Source: Notamacropus eugenii (lineage: Eukaryota; Chordata; Mammalia; Diprotodontia; Macropodidae). From it: a stretch of 64,000 nt of DNA. The stretch is taken from contig NC_092872.1 in the NCBI RefSeq assembly GCF_028372415.1, positions 17,946,479 to 18,010,478 of the forward strand, given 5' to 3'. Made by a program: the position numbers and the translations under genes. The stretch's first letter is position 1. Each line of letters opens with the position of its first letter. The notes beneath the pieces were generated by a model. That model was not told the origin of the DNA and searched no databases. It saw nothing but the letters and a program-made list of their open reading frames with translations. Positions 22,200 through 34,612 of the stretch are shown piece after piece.

Positions 22200-24890
22200 T
22201 ACTACAAAAAAGAAATTCAATTGGTTGGAAGCAGGTTTCTGTTTCTTTTCTCTCCATCTCTTTTTCCCTTTTCTGTCTCTGTTTCTGTTAGTCCACTTGT
22301 CTCTTATCTTTCTCCCCTTCCTCTCTTTCTCTTCATCCCTTTTCTTCCCCATCCACTGCCCTCAGAGAGAACAGGTTTTTTGCCATAGAAAATACAACTA
22401 AAACTTGACAGGCCAATCAAATTCTTTCCAGTGGAAAAAATGGAGCAAAATGTAAAAATGAAGATAAACAACCTTAAGAAAGTACAGATGTATGTTGATC
22501 ACATTGTTCAATAGATTTCACATTATCATCTATAGTACTTTATATTAGCTTTCTTTTTACACGCCACTCCAACTAAAATAACAAAATTATTCTTTGTCTA
22601 TGAAAATATGAGCAATAGATAAAAATTGAACTAGAATATGGTGGCCCCAGAATTTTCTTTTTATTATTTATTTGAGCAACAATTGAAAAGAATCTAGAGT
22701 TATAAAGGAATTCATTTAATATCTTCTTTCTTTTTTTCTAATTGTGCTATAGTAAATAGAAACCTGCTTTTGTTATGGTGTAGGCATCTTGGGAACTCTG
22801 AAATGCAAGGGCAAAGGGTGTGGGTCTGCCTCAAAAGAGTTTTACCACTCAAACCCTCTTTCAGTCAGGGATAAGGTTTATTGTGTCACCAAAGAAGCAA
22901 GTGAGATTTTAAGAATCTGCATATTTGATGGGGACAAAATGGACATTTGTATACAGAAAGACTGTGGGAAGATCTAGATATGATTAAGGAGTGGCAAATA
23001 GCTTGGAGTGGGTCAGGTACAGAAAATGAGGGCCACAATGACAGGGGAGTTGAAAGGATAATTGACTAGGAAGGGCCATGCCTCAGGTGAATGCCAAAAA
23101 TTTGGCTTCAGGGGCTTTGGGGTTCAGGTCCCAAAGACATAGAAGTTCAGATCCAATATCTGTCACCTTTACAGTTACAAAGACCTGAGTTCAAATCTTC
23201 TCATGTCCTTTAGTATAGGGGTGAGGAAGTTTTACCAATCTGACATCTGATTCAAATCTCCTACTATCCAAATGGTGGGAGCAGTCAGAGTTTTGACCCT
23301 GTACTTCATGGTAGCTGCCAATTGCTTTTTAGATGACTTCTCTGATAACATTCTCTGATAACATTCTCTATTTCATTCAAAAGTCAGAATAATTTTTCTC
23401 TTTTTTTCAGATGTAAAAGGAGCAGCATCTTCTTAAGTTCTTGATTCACAGACAAAAAAAATCTTCCTTAAAATTCAATGTAATTGTGCTTGAGACTTAA
23501 ATGTCCAATGTTAAATGTTAAATGTCCAAGTGACTAACACCTTGGGCAGTTGATATGACTTCAGTTAACAATAGCTTTTTTTTCCTTTTTTCTTCTATTT
23601 CCCTCTTTAAAGACTTTGGCTTTATACCTTCCCTTGAGGGCTTTCTTCATATCATATAAGAAAAAAATTCACTACTCTGACAACTTGAAAGACAAGCAGA
23701 GATTCACAAACCTTGATCATCTCTCTTGTTATTATGAATGCTTCTTATTCTAACAGGGATTTTCTCATTCTCCACAGATTTCTGTCAAGTTTCACAGCTT
23801 TTACGAATTTCATTTCAGCTACTATTATCAATGATAAGAAGGTTTATTTTTTAAATGACAAATACCACAATTTGCACACTTTCTTGCATAGAAATTTGGT
23901 CAGACCTACTATACAGTGTACACAGATTTTACATGTATCCACTAGGCCATCAGTGTTCCTATCCTAGAAAATTTCCTGCTGATTATCTAGGCTGATGGTT
24001 CATTGATTCACAGACTATGAATCCTAGGGAAATACAGAATTTTCTTTTCTTTGTATAGGTGACCACATGTCTATCCCTTCCCCCTTCAAAACTATTTGTC
24101 CCCTTTACCTTCCATAAGCTTATTTTGTCCATTATATCTGCACTTTGTACTTTTGCTCAACTATTTCAAAAGAAATGTTTATGTCAGTGACTTTTCATAC
24201 CTTTTTCATCCATTATCCCATGTGGTAGCTAAATTTACAGATTATTTGGTTGTTGGATATGGATTGGTATGGAACATTCCTTGATGTGGACCTTCTACGA
24301 AATCAGGTTGGCAACTTCTCTACAAGTTGTAGTATTATATATTTGCACATCATTATTTGTAACATAAAAGAAGGAATTACCTTTTTGTCCAGTGATTGGG
24401 GCATGGTGGAATAAAATGACTTCAAAGGAGTTGAAACCTAAGACAAGAAAGCAGTGTGAGAGAATACATACCTGTTCTCCACGAGTTAGTTAGCAAACCC
24501 AGATTACCTGCATAAGAAGATCATGAAGCAACTGAAAAGTAAGATGCTTGTGCCTCTCTCAAAGAAATCTGAAAGATTATACAAAATGGGATAGGCAAAA
24601 TAGGGCTGTTACTTTGAAAGAAATCTGATAATTGTGTTTTTTAGTACTTCAGACTGGAGAGCAAAACAAAATAAGACATTTGAAAACCATATAAAATTTA
24701 ACAGCAATGAAAAGTTTATTTAAAAATAAAATGGTAAGAATACTTAGCAAAAATGTGACATTAATTCAAGTTAGATATAGTTGTTCCCATACCTCCCTAT
24801 TTGCCATGATGGCATATCTAGTCAATAGCATGCCAACCCTAAGAAGATTCTTGCTTGGGCTTTTGGATTTAGACTACCTCCACTCTCCAT
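22200..24890. other. unassigned 2.7-kb stretch, no gene seen
   Basis: There is a pyrimidine-rich patch at 22240-22350 and a 13-base direct repeat (CTCTGATAACATT twice, 23339-23365). Frames of 62-84 codons (22789-22977, 23713-23967) match nothing I know. No splice-flanked exon stands out. Confidence 0.5.
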
Positions 24891-24892
24891 AA

Positions 24893-25145
24893 ATTTGACA
24901 AATACACTATTCCTTGATCCCCTGATTTCTTTGTAGTATCTGTCTTTATACCTAGATCATGTATCCACTTGGACTTTGTTCATGTGTACAGTGTCATCTT
25001 TGGTCTATGCCCAGTTTCTGCCACACCTTTATCCAGTTTTCCCAGCAATTGTCGTCAAACAGCGAGTTCTTGTCCCAGAAGCTGGTGTCCTTGGGTCAGT
25101 CAGACAGTAGATTACCTAACCTATTCCCCTGATCTACCCCTCTAT
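24893..25145 (-). mobile_element. L1 ORF2 fragment, antisense
   Basis: ACTATTCCTTGATCCCCTGA, CATGTATCCACTTGGACTTT, GTCTATGCCCAGTTTCTGCC, CGAGTTCTTGTCCCAGAAGC and CCTAACCTATTCCCCTGATC are the reverse complement of the L1 ORF2 region downstream of the reverse transcriptase. The frame is broken. Confidence 0.82.
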
Positions 25146-26466
25146 TTAAAAAAAACAAAACAATTCATTTTTTCATCAAACCACTAGGAAAATATCTAGG
25201 AAAATATGACATAGCGTTGAACACTGAAAAGGAAGGCTATGTTAATTCCATTCAGTAAGAAGTTGGCATAAAGAGACAAGATCTTTTCCAGCACAGTGGC
25301 TGGTACTAGTATGTTGCTCAAAGTTTTAACCAACAGTGATAACTGGATAATTGGTGCTAGCTGCCTCCTGTATTCTGGGTAGGAAAAAGCTCTCCCTTGC
25401 CACCTGCTTAGAAGTTTAAATTGTTTTCCTGTCCTAAGGGGTTCCTCTCAACAAGTTGTTTCTGTGGAAGAGGACATATGAGCAGGGCCCAGGGACAGGC
25501 ATCACATCTTTTTCTGCTTTGGGGAAAACTACCTTTCTCCCAAATCAGTCATCTACCATTCCATTAAGAGGCTTAAGATTGTTATGTAAGCAAAGAAAGG
25601 CTTTCTTTGGACTTAACTCAAAACTGTTTCATGTTAGTCTCAAAAAACACTAACTGAAGTGTTACTCCTGTAATACCTTCCAGAAGGGCAAGAAAAAGCA
25701 ACCTGAGCAGCAGTCCTAGAAAAGTCATTGCGAAAGAACCTGAGCTTCACATGCCTGGTAGGAGATTTCCCATTCATGATCTTGCTTGGTGTCCCAGTGA
25801 AAGCTGGCACTAGCACTGTCTTCCTCAAAGGAAAGATCATCTGGGATCCGTTCAGTGTTTTAATGCAAGTAACCCTCTTTCCCCAGACTCCCCCTTGAAT
25901 TGACAATTCTTGTACTGGGCTAAAAGCACAACTGTGTTTCTCTTTTCTAATCAGTAGTGCATTCATGGCTGCTGCTTTCTGGTCTATGGGAAATGGTTCA
26001 ATAAGGTAGATGTGAAGTTGGCACCAAACAAAAGTGTATGGTTACCTCAAGTATTCACACCAGATGAGAGGTAGGTTGGGAGGAAAGCTGCTAATACCTA
26101 TAAACCCAAACATTTATTCCAGCTTCTAGGAATGGAATACCTTTGAAGTAGCTGAAGGCTGTTAAGGGCTGCACCAGATAGAATATGGGTCATCTTCATT
26201 GAAGGGATGGGGCTGGATACTATTAGTTCTCCAAGCTTCCTTCAATTCAGATCTGAGCACCAATTTTTTCCATTTCTTCACCTACGGGCTAAAATATATA
26301 ATGGAACAAACAGAGTCAAGAGGCAGATGAAAAATTCCCATAAAAGTATTTAACTTGCTACCAGGGTCAATTTCTTCATTCTTAAATTTTCAATGAAAGT
26401 AAAAATTTCCATAGAATTATACAAGTAGACTCATTCTCTCACCCCAGATGACTACTAATGATGACT
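25146..26466. other. unassigned; may include the 3'UTR of the FAM136A copy
   Basis: The part next to 26466 may be 3'UTR of the minus-strand retrocopy, but I see no A-tail (poly-T on plus) that fixes its end. AATAAA on the minus strand lies near 26110-26117. The 108-codon minus frame at 25640-25966 has no known domain. Confidence 0.45.
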
Positions 26467-26880
26467 CTATTTTGTAGTAGATGCCAGGGAATCTTTCATC
26501 TTCTTGATCATGCTGGGGATGAGGTGCTTGTGGTCATCAACACATTTGGTCACACAGGACTCTAGCTGCATCTTCACCTGCTACTCCTTGCTTCCAGTAT
26601 CCATCAAGTCTTTGGTTTTGTCATTGCAATGCATGGTACATTGAGCCAAACAGTCCTGGAATTTCTCTAGTTCTCTGGTCACAAGATCCTGTGACTGGGC
26701 CAAGGGAGCATGGCAGCATTCAATGCACTGATGAAACTGCTGCATGTTGGCCTGGGTATCTTCACAGAAGCTGGCATTTCACTGCAACATGGTGCCCTGC
26801 ATCTTGCAGGTATTCTCCCACTCCAGCCCTTTCACCATGGGGTCCACCACCTCCTGCACCCACAGCTATAACTCCACCAT
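26467..26880 (-). pseudogene. FAM136A: FAM136A processed pseudogene
   Basis: The minus strand carries a complete, intronless copy of the FAM136A coding sequence: 137 codons plus a TAG at 26467-26469, very close to the normal length of about 138 residues. FAM136A is a small mitochondrial twin-cysteine protein. The recognisable order is [66 protein letters not shown]. Three CX3C motifs remain (CIECC, CTMHC, CVTKC). In-frame stops lie at codon 5 (26866-26868), at a former cysteine (26779-26781) and in the KEL*QVK region (26581-26583). There are no frameshifts, so only substitutions have accumulated. Absence of introns in a normally spliced gene indicates retrocopying, probably by L1. Confidence 0.93.
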
Positions 26881-26949
26881 GGCGTACATCCATAGTCCCC
26901 CAGCCTCCATCTCTGTGCCTGCCGAGCTGGAGTATGTATAGATGTTGAG

Positions 26950-29345
26950 AGACTGTGAACCAAACTTGGTCTTCTGACCACAGCTTCAGTTCTCTTTCTA
27001 CTACATCAAAATTTCATTTCTCTCAAATCATATTTTCCCAATTTTAAAATGGAGATATGGAACTTTTGCCTTCAGTAACCACCAAATAATCCTATAATGA
27101 AAGATAAAATATGATGATTGTGCAAAATACTTCATAAACCCGGAGATAATATAAAAATATTAGCTATTATTCTTCTGATATTAGATTAATAGTCAATTTA
27201 TTAATTTGACCCAGATTTTTTTTTGTCACACAGACTGTCCCCAGACTGACATAAAACAAAATACAAGTATCTATGGAGCTAAAAGCAGAAGTGTGGTGTC
27301 TCCCTGTTCACTTGTCCATAACTTTCCCAACATAATTTGAATAAGTGATTTGGGGGCTATAACCATGTCAAAATGTCAAGTAGGAAATTGTCCTTAATGG
27401 CTATTTTTTGATATTGTCCAAATCTCTCCTCTTACCCTCTTCATCCCTCAGCTCAATAAGCAAGTAAGATTTATTATTGAGTTTTAAAATGAGTTCTAAA
27501 AAGACAAGTGCTGGGGAATTGCAGGAGATGTGGAATCTCATCCAAGTGTTCAGCTATAATGGGGAGCATTAAATGATTTGAAAGCATCAAAGGTATGCTT
27601 TTAGATGTCAGGCATTTGACCTGAATAAAGGGGAAAAAAGAAGGATCTTGAAGCAGTATGTGAATAAAATGTAATATTGATCTTTCAATGAATTCTTGTC
27701 CTGCTGATTTTTTAGAGTCAGGAAATGCACAGAAACTGGCAACTAGTCCCCAGATTGCCAAGGGAATTAATGCATCTCCCACAAACAGCTAGTGTTATGC
27801 TGCAGGATCAATGCTAATATTCACTCTTTCCTTGCTACTCCCACCAGTTTCTCTACGGGCACTTCTCTACATTGTGTCTCTCTTTTATACTACCTTCTGT
27901 AACTCTTACTTCACACTCTCTTTTTCTTTTTTCCCAATTACCTCATGGCTTCTATATTTCATGACCAGCATATTAGAGGCTTGAACATTAAAGGTATTAA
28001 GTAGAGACTGAATCCTTTTAATATAGATCATAAGCTGTATTTGAAAACAAAGAGTCCCATGGAACTGTCAACCAGAATGTCTGTCCCTGCATTACAAGTT
28101 CATATGACTTAGCATCCCAACATAAGTGCCTATCTGCCTTGGAGAGTAGAATTGGGTTCCATTAAAAAGATCTGCATTTCTTTCAAAAAGTAATGCCAAA
28201 TAGTCCTCTATTTTGGTATAACACCAATACTACTTGCTCTCTTTCAAGAGATTGCTGCTTACCTTACACTCTATCAATAGATTATCTGAAGCATTAGTAC
28301 CTTTTCAATATTTTTTTCTTAAAGAAAAGGATTAAATTATAGTCCTAGGAATCAGATGAGAGAATAGGCAACACTTCCCTTGGCAGAATGACATAATGAA
28401 CAGGATGTTGCAAACATTATCAGACCATTGTTCTTGTTAAAGTCTATCTTCTCTGAAAGATAGGGTTCAATGCCTGGGAGTTTGGGGTTGCTGAGTTGTA
28501 TAAAATATGGTTATAACTAACCTGAAACTTGTTATATCCAGAAAAGACTATGCTGTTTTTTAATGGCATCAGTAAATCCAATTTTAAAAGGATTGTATGG
28601 TTTATGTATTCAGTTAAATCCTCAAAGTCAAATTGGTGAACACAAAATAACTAAAGTTGAGTAGACCATGAAGGTTTCAAAGTTATCTCTCCATAGTGTG
28701 CTTAGGTTACCAAGGCAACTTGATATTATACACATGAATACCCTCTGTGAAGTAAAATTTTCAAGTAAGAGGTTTCTTCAGTTCAATCTTACTGAAATAA
28801 TCAGTACATAAAATGTTTTGCTCTCTACCTTTAAAATTTCTTTATGCAAAAGACTTCATAGAAACTTGTGTAATTATCTAGAAGACAAAAAAAAATAATA
28901 AAAGTAACAAAAAATTTCCATTGCAGATTTGATAAAAAATATTTCAAACATTTAAATGTATAACAAGTGAGGGGAAAAGACTTTATCTGTAACTCTAATT
29001 TTAAACATTTAGATTCTCTGCTGTCAAAGAGACATAAGAATATGACTCTGGGGGCTACAACAATTTGATTGGGTCCCCTACAGTCCTTTTCAAAACTGTG
29101 CTAAAGTAATTGTTACAGCATTGAGGTTTATTGCTTTTACCTGGATTGTACAATCTATTATTGTAAACATTACTTTCTTATTTCCCTATTCTTTTGTGTT
29201 GTTCTTTTTAAAGCTCTTTTTGTTGTTAATTCAACTTTTTTGTTACTTGGAATCACTTTCAGACAAAAGGAAATCAAAAAGAGTCTGAGAACAAAAGAGA
29301 AGAAAAGAAATTTCAAGTGATTCAATTATTTCATAACAAACATAG
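26950..29345. other. unassigned 2.4-kb stretch, no gene seen
   Basis: Apart from the SINE tail at 27095-27185, no family is recognised. The 102-codon minus frame at 27474-27782 shows no known domain. Confidence 0.5.
27095..27185 (+). mobile_element. SINE/MIR tail fragment
   Basis: AATCCTATAATGAAAGATAA leads into TGATGATTGTGCAAAATACT and TATTAGCTATTATTCTTC. This is the '...GCTAGCTATTATTATT' tail of marsupial MIR-type SINEs. Confidence 0.6.
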
Positions 29346-29347
29346 CA

Positions 29348-31112
29348 AGAGGGTAGAGCCAAGATGGCAGAGAGAAGCCAGGAAGTTGTCTGAGTTCTCC
29401 CAAGTTTTCCTTGGAAACAACATTTAATCAAGTCTCTAAAAGAATTCTGAAGTGACAAAGCTTAAAAAAAATAGAGGGAAATGATTTTCCAGCCCAAGAA
29501 AACTTAGAAGTATTTCAAGAAAGCTCTGTCTTACTTGGGTAAAAGGGGAACACAGACCAGGGCAGACAATATCTAGGCAAGCCAGCAGCAGGTGTTTAGC
29601 CTCAGCACAAATAAGCAACCAAGGTCTCATAGTCCCAGTTCAGCAGGCCGATAGCACAACTGGCCCATTGACAGGCTTTCAGTCACAAGACAGCAGAGGA
29701 TTACCAGCCCAGGAAGCTTCAGCAAAACAAATGAGACTAATCCAGGCCACCCTGGTCTAGTGGGCAAGTCACCAGCTCCAAAGGCTCCACTGCAGAAAGT
29801 AAGTGACCAGGCCCCTGGCTCCCAGTGAAAGAAGCTTGGGAGAGGACCCACCCTCCCTGACCCCACCTACTCTCAGGAGCCTCAACTTTTAAAATGAGCA
29901 AAAAACAACAAAAAAGAGCTCTGACCACTGAAATCTACTATAGTGACAGGACAGATCAAAACACAAACTCAGAACAGGACAATAATACCAAAATGTCTGC
30001 ATGCAAAGCCTCAAAGGGAGATACGAATTGGTCTCAAGCTCAAAAAGTCCTCTTGGAAGAGTTCAAATTGGATTTAAAAATTAAGGAAGAGAGATTGAAG
30101 GGAAAATTGGGAAAATAAATGAGTTATGCAAGAGAATTATGAAAAAAGTGTCAACAACTTAGAAGTTAGATATGATAGACCTTTGTAGAAAATGAAGTGA
30201 GGATAGAAAAGAATATCCCTTTTTTCTTAGAGGTACATGACATGTACAATAAAATTAAACGTGCATTAGGGCATAAAAACCTCATGTTCAAATGCAGAAA
30301 GTCAGAAGTATTAAATACATCCTTTTCAGATCATGATGCAATAAATTATATGTGATAAAGGACTATGAAAAGACACATTAAAATTAATTGGAAAATAAAT
30401 AATCTGATTCTAAATAACGTGTAGGCCAAACAACAAATTCAAAAAACAATCAATAATTTGACCAAAGAGAATAACAATAATGAGACATATAGCAAAATTT
30501 ATAGAATTTGGTCAAAGTAGAACTAAGGGAAATTTTGTATCTCTAAACTGGTACATGAATACAATAGAGAAAGAACAAATCCATTAATTGGGTATGCAGT
30601 TAAATCAGGTAGAAAAAAGAACAATTTAAAATCTTCAATTAAATACTAAATATTAAATTTTGTAAATCAAAGGGGAGATCAATAAAAGCAAAAATAAGAA
30701 AATGAACCTATAAAAAATGGAGATTATTTTATAAAAAAAGATAACAATAAAATAGATAAATCTATAGTTAATTTAATTTGTAAAATGAGGAAGAAGAAAA
30801 CTAAATAATCAGAATAAAAAATGAAATGGATGACTTCACCATCAATGAAGATAAAATTAAAGCAGTAATTAGGAACTATTTTGCCCAACTATATATTAAT
30901 ATATTTGACAATCTAAGTGAAATAAATGAGTATTTTAAAAAATAAAAATTGCCCAGATTAACAAAAGAAGAGATAAAATACTTAAATAACTTAACTCCAT
31001 TTTAGAGAACAATGAAATCTCTAAGAAAACCTTCTCTAGGGTCAGATGGATTTCCAAGTGAATTCTACCAAACATTTAAAGAACAATTTATTCTAATATT
31101 CTATAAACTATT
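29348..31112 (+). mobile_element. L1 5' end, ORF1 start and ORF2 piece, deleted and 3'-truncated
   Basis: It starts AGAGGGTAGAGCCAAGATGG. A short open ORF1 piece (29894-30118) is followed by a jump to ORF2. The endonuclease SDH motif is readable at 30326-30334 within KCRKSEVLNTSFSDHDA. The element continues with broken frames into the start of the reverse transcriptase ([16 protein letters not shown] at 31039-31086) and ends near 31112 without a 3'UTR, against an antisense SINE. Many stops show it is old. Confidence 0.87.
29894..30118 (+). pseudogene. L1 ORF1 N-terminal remnant
   Basis: The 74-codon frame begins MSKKQQKRAL at the usual ORF1 start and reaches the beginning of the coiled coil (WSQAQKVLLEEFKLDLKIKEERLKGKLGK), where a TAA ends it. 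The rest of ORF1 is deleted or scrambled; ORF2 endonuclease sequence follows within about 120 bases. The start class (MSKKQ) matches 35553 and 11557 rather than the MSKKG class. Confidence 0.82.
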
Positions 31113-31114
31113 TT

Positions 31115-31330
31115 TGGGAAAATAGAGCTTTTTTCGTTTACAAAATGCTTAGCAAATATTATGACATTTAATTATTAATACAACCTTTGGAGATACATAG
31201 CTATTATCCCCATTTTATAGATGAGGAAAGTGAAGCAAACAAAGGTTAAGTGACATTCTAAGAGTCATACAGATAGTGAGTGTCTGAGGTCAGATTTCAA
31301 CTCCAGTTCTCTTGACTTTAAGCTTTCTTT
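31115..31330 (-). mobile_element. tRNA/MIR-type SINE, antisense
   Basis: ACAAAATGCTTAGCAAATAT, CCCCATTTTATAGATGAGGA, GGTTAAGTGACATTCTAAGA, GTCTGAGGTCAGATTTCAAC, TCCAGTTCTCTTGACTTTAA give the complete antisense order from tail to head. Confidence 0.85.
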
Positions 31331-32164
31331 AAATATTGTCCATACCATTGTACCTATGTCAGAGAGCTAGAGGAGGGCAGGTGACCCAGAGGTAGTGTCG
31401 TGCTCTCTTCCACTTGAGCTCCTCCCATTCACCATTGACCATATCATTGGAAAGACTGGACTTAGTAACAAATAATATATGTGGCTGGGAAATGATAGGG
31501 ATAACCTAAGTACATTGACGAAAGACATTTGGTATCATTATCAGATGAAATCAAATCAAAAGGACTTTACAGAAAAAACAGAAGGGTATGAATTTTAAGT
31601 GATCAAATTATTTCATTATACTCATAACCAATAATTTTTATTGTGTTTTTCACATTTTGGAAAATGTTTCAGGGAATAAGATTTCTTCAGAGTAGAGAAA
31701 ATTCAATCTTCAGGTCTATACAAGGAGTTGGTAATATTAAAGCCCAGAAGGGAGCTAAAAACACTTCAGAAGAACCTGATAAATATATGAGGAACAGAGA
31801 AAAGGGCTTCTATTCAACCAGAAGGTATAACTTATCCCTTTGCCATATGTGTAAAGTTTGAGCATACAATCTTCTAATAATTATTATGTACTTGTGGATG
31901 TTCCCTGGTCTTGTGGTTGTATGGTGTTTTTGTGCCAGCAATTCTTATTATACTATTGCAATAGATATCCTTTTAAAAAAGTGAATTGTTTATCAATGAG
32001 GGGGAGGGTAGGGCAAAGCAGGCAGAGCCTAACAAGAGGTAGTAGTGAAAAACAAAATCACCAATACTTTAGAGTTACTCTAAGAATTCTGATGGTAGAA
32101 GTTGTATTATATCCTCTGCATGTTGAGCCTCTCAGTGATACTGGGAGATGGTAAAGTGAACACA
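31331..32164. other. unassigned sequence
   Basis: Frames at 31643-31861 and 31858-32154 overlap by four bases but match no known domain. I see no supporting gene structure. Confidence 0.45.
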
Positions 32165-32430
32165 GATGAAGTGATATGTAGGTAAGAAATCTGAATCTCA
32201 GAAAGACTAAGTTACTTTAACAAACAACTAGAAGGTATCAGAGGTCAGAAAAAGAAAAAAAGAGCTAAACATAAGTTTACAAAGAAAGGTAATAAATAAC
32301 ACAGTCCCTTCCCTCATGGAGCTAACATTCAAATGGGATAGACAACATGAAAATACCTATGTACATAAGAGATATATACAATATAAATTGATGATAATCT
32401 CAGAGGTAAGGGAGTAGGTTTGAAAATAAT
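32165..32430 (-). mobile_element. SINE scrap next to L2 3' end, both antisense
   Basis: 32165-32280 resembles an antisense SINE core (AATCTGAATCTCAGAAAGAC, TATCAGAGGTCAG). 32285-32430 is a clear antisense L2 3' end (ACAGTCCCTTCCCTCATGGA, GCTAACATTCAAATGGGATA, GACAACATGAAAATACC). Confidence 0.75.
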
Positions 32431-34334
32431 AATGTCTTCTGTGCTTACACAGCATGGCTCTCAGTGCTATGATAACACTGATTGGCCCGAGTCAGAGTGG
32501 AAATCTAAAAAGGGCAAAATAAGATGAAATATAAACAACTTGAAATGTTGCCATAATTTCTGCATTTGTTTTGCAAGAAAATTCAGAAGTCCATTTTTCA
32601 TAGCAAGGTACTTTAACCATTTTATGATTTCTTTCTCAGTTTTCTCGGCATTATCATTCTATTTATATTAATAAGTGAGTTAATCTGCATTAACTCACTT
32701 GTCCACTGTTCCATTCTTTTGACAGTTGGGGTTTTCTGACATTCTTAGCATTTGCTTCTGAAGCTAAAAAGTATTCTTTTTGGTATTTAAGATTAATGGA
32801 TTCCTGAGGTTCTAGTCAGTGTTAATATCTAAGAATTTATTTTAGAATATATAGAAAAATCATTTTAAAATTTATTTTATTTCATTTATAATTTAGAGAA
32901 TAAAACAAGCATTTCCATAGCAGTATAATAAAAAAGAATATTTCACATAAATTTGCAAATCAATTATATACAACTTATCAGTCCTTGAATATATATAACA
33001 AATTGGTGCAAAAGCTCTTCTGGAGTTCAGCCTTGCACTGTGATTCACATATCACGCATTTATGATTTCCAACTTCTACATTTGCATTGAACTAAGGAGA
33101 ATGGATTCAGGGAAGCAAAATAAAGCTTTTTTTTTACCTGATAATTCAGGATAGCCATCACAGCAGTATTTACATCTGAGCTCTGCAGTTTGCATGAACT
33201 TCCTGTTGCTATTTCAACTTTTATATATGAAGCATTATGAGATTTCTAAGTTTCTTGTCTCAGTTATCACTTTTCTCTCTGCACATACTGGAAACAAAGA
33301 TCAGCAGGTGAGCATCTGCTGACACCTTCCTGCTAACATTTGCTTCTTTGTTAGAATGTACTTGGGGAAAGAGAGACCAGGTGCTCATGTTGAGAACTCC
33401 CTTCACTCCTTGACCTTCTACAGATGGATTCTTATGTTTACTGACCTTTTGATTCCAGGACAAGTCTAATCTTTGTAGATGAAAATCCCTGAGCAAGGAG
33501 CTCTCTCACTTGGTCTTTCTAAGAAAAACTTCAGAATATTCTTTTTTAGAAAGGAGTTTCTTTTTTGTTTTGTTTGTCCTTTAAAATGCATGCCCCAAAA
33601 CTCTTAGAGATTATTTCAAGAAATAAATGGAGATACAACATTTTGTGTACATTATAGATCTTCTTATAACTCAATTCTCTTCCTAGAAAATTGCTAAAGA
33701 AATTCTATGAATTGCTCTATTGGTATTGGATGAGGGAAAGTAGGAATAGACAGCTGAGAAAAATGTGTTCTCTATTTCACTGTCTGCAAATTAAATTTAA
33801 TTTGTTTATTTTGTGGAATACATTTATTGTCAAATTCATTGACAACACCTATGATTATAGGGTACTTATTAAGGAATTAAAGGAAATATCAATTATACTC
33901 CTATCAGCATTACATGCTGTGGTCTCTAGAAATGCACTGGGTCACACTTCTCACTCATGCCCTGGATTTAACTTAGACCATGGTTTGCACAGGCAGGCTT
34001 CATTCTTAAAGTCCGTTCCTTGAAACTGTGTTGAAACATACAATGATTATAATAATAATTCTTACCTGACATTCAGGTTGGGGTTTTCAGTGCTCTGTGT
34101 GTTTTCATCGATATGTAGTCTGATTCTGGGAATTTTTAGGTCTCCAGATTTTCAAAAATTCCATATTGTTGCTTGCAGCGTAATTCAAGCAGACATTATT
34201 AGATGAACGCTAGCTTTCTGTCCTATATGTCTACGTACTGGCCAGCCTAAACCAAGAAAGTCAACCAAATATACAAACACCCTCAACACTGAAGACACAA
34301 AAGAAGATAAAAGGCAGCCACTATAAGCCAGTCT
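32431..34334. other. unassigned 1.9-kb stretch, no gene seen
   Basis: AT-rich, stop-dense sequence. The 110-codon plus frame (33691-34023) and 78-codon minus frame (33260-33496) match nothing I know. Confidence 0.5.
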
Positions 34335-34610
34335 TCATATTTGTCTTTCTTTCTTGACGAGGACAATTGGCGGCAAAAGAGTGACATCTTGACATACAAA
34401 TGAATTGGATTTAAGGGAAGCAGAGCTATGCAAAGTCATCATTCTCACTCTCTTCATCAGGATTACCTGAGTCCAGTGGCAAGACATAGATCAGGAGCAC
34501 TGGATATGAACCCAGATTCGGTGAGTGACTTTGGCCTTTTTAAGCTAAGGTCTTTCCCAAGTCTCAGTTTGTGTGAAGCAATACCCATTCAGTGATTTGA
34601 AACCAGGTAA
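34335..34610 (-). mobile_element. repeat sharing its tail with the WSINE at 46.5 kb
   Basis: ACATACAAATGAATTGGATT, GCAAAGTCATCATTCTCACT, GAGTCCAGTGGCAAGACATA and ACCCATTCAGTGATTTGAAA form a unit whose reverse complement aligns in order with the 3' half of the WSINE at 46680-46850 (CCTGATGAA, CACTGGAT, GAAGTGAGGCTGGTGAC, AAAGTCAAGTGCAAGTCATG). It also extends beyond that homology, so it may be the partner LINE's 3' end rather than a SINE. Confidence 0.6.
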
Positions 34611-34612
34611 GA

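Noticed and set aside
22789..22977. 62-codon cysteine-containing frame (MGTLKCKGKGCGSASKEF..)
   Set aside because: It looks zinc-finger-like at a glance, but cysteine spacing fits no family I know and the surroundings are non-coding.
26691..26948. Two plus-strand frames (85 and 65 codons) over the FAM136A copy
   Set aside because: They are antisense shadows of the FAM136A retrocopy, whose minus-strand protein is recognisable residue by residue.
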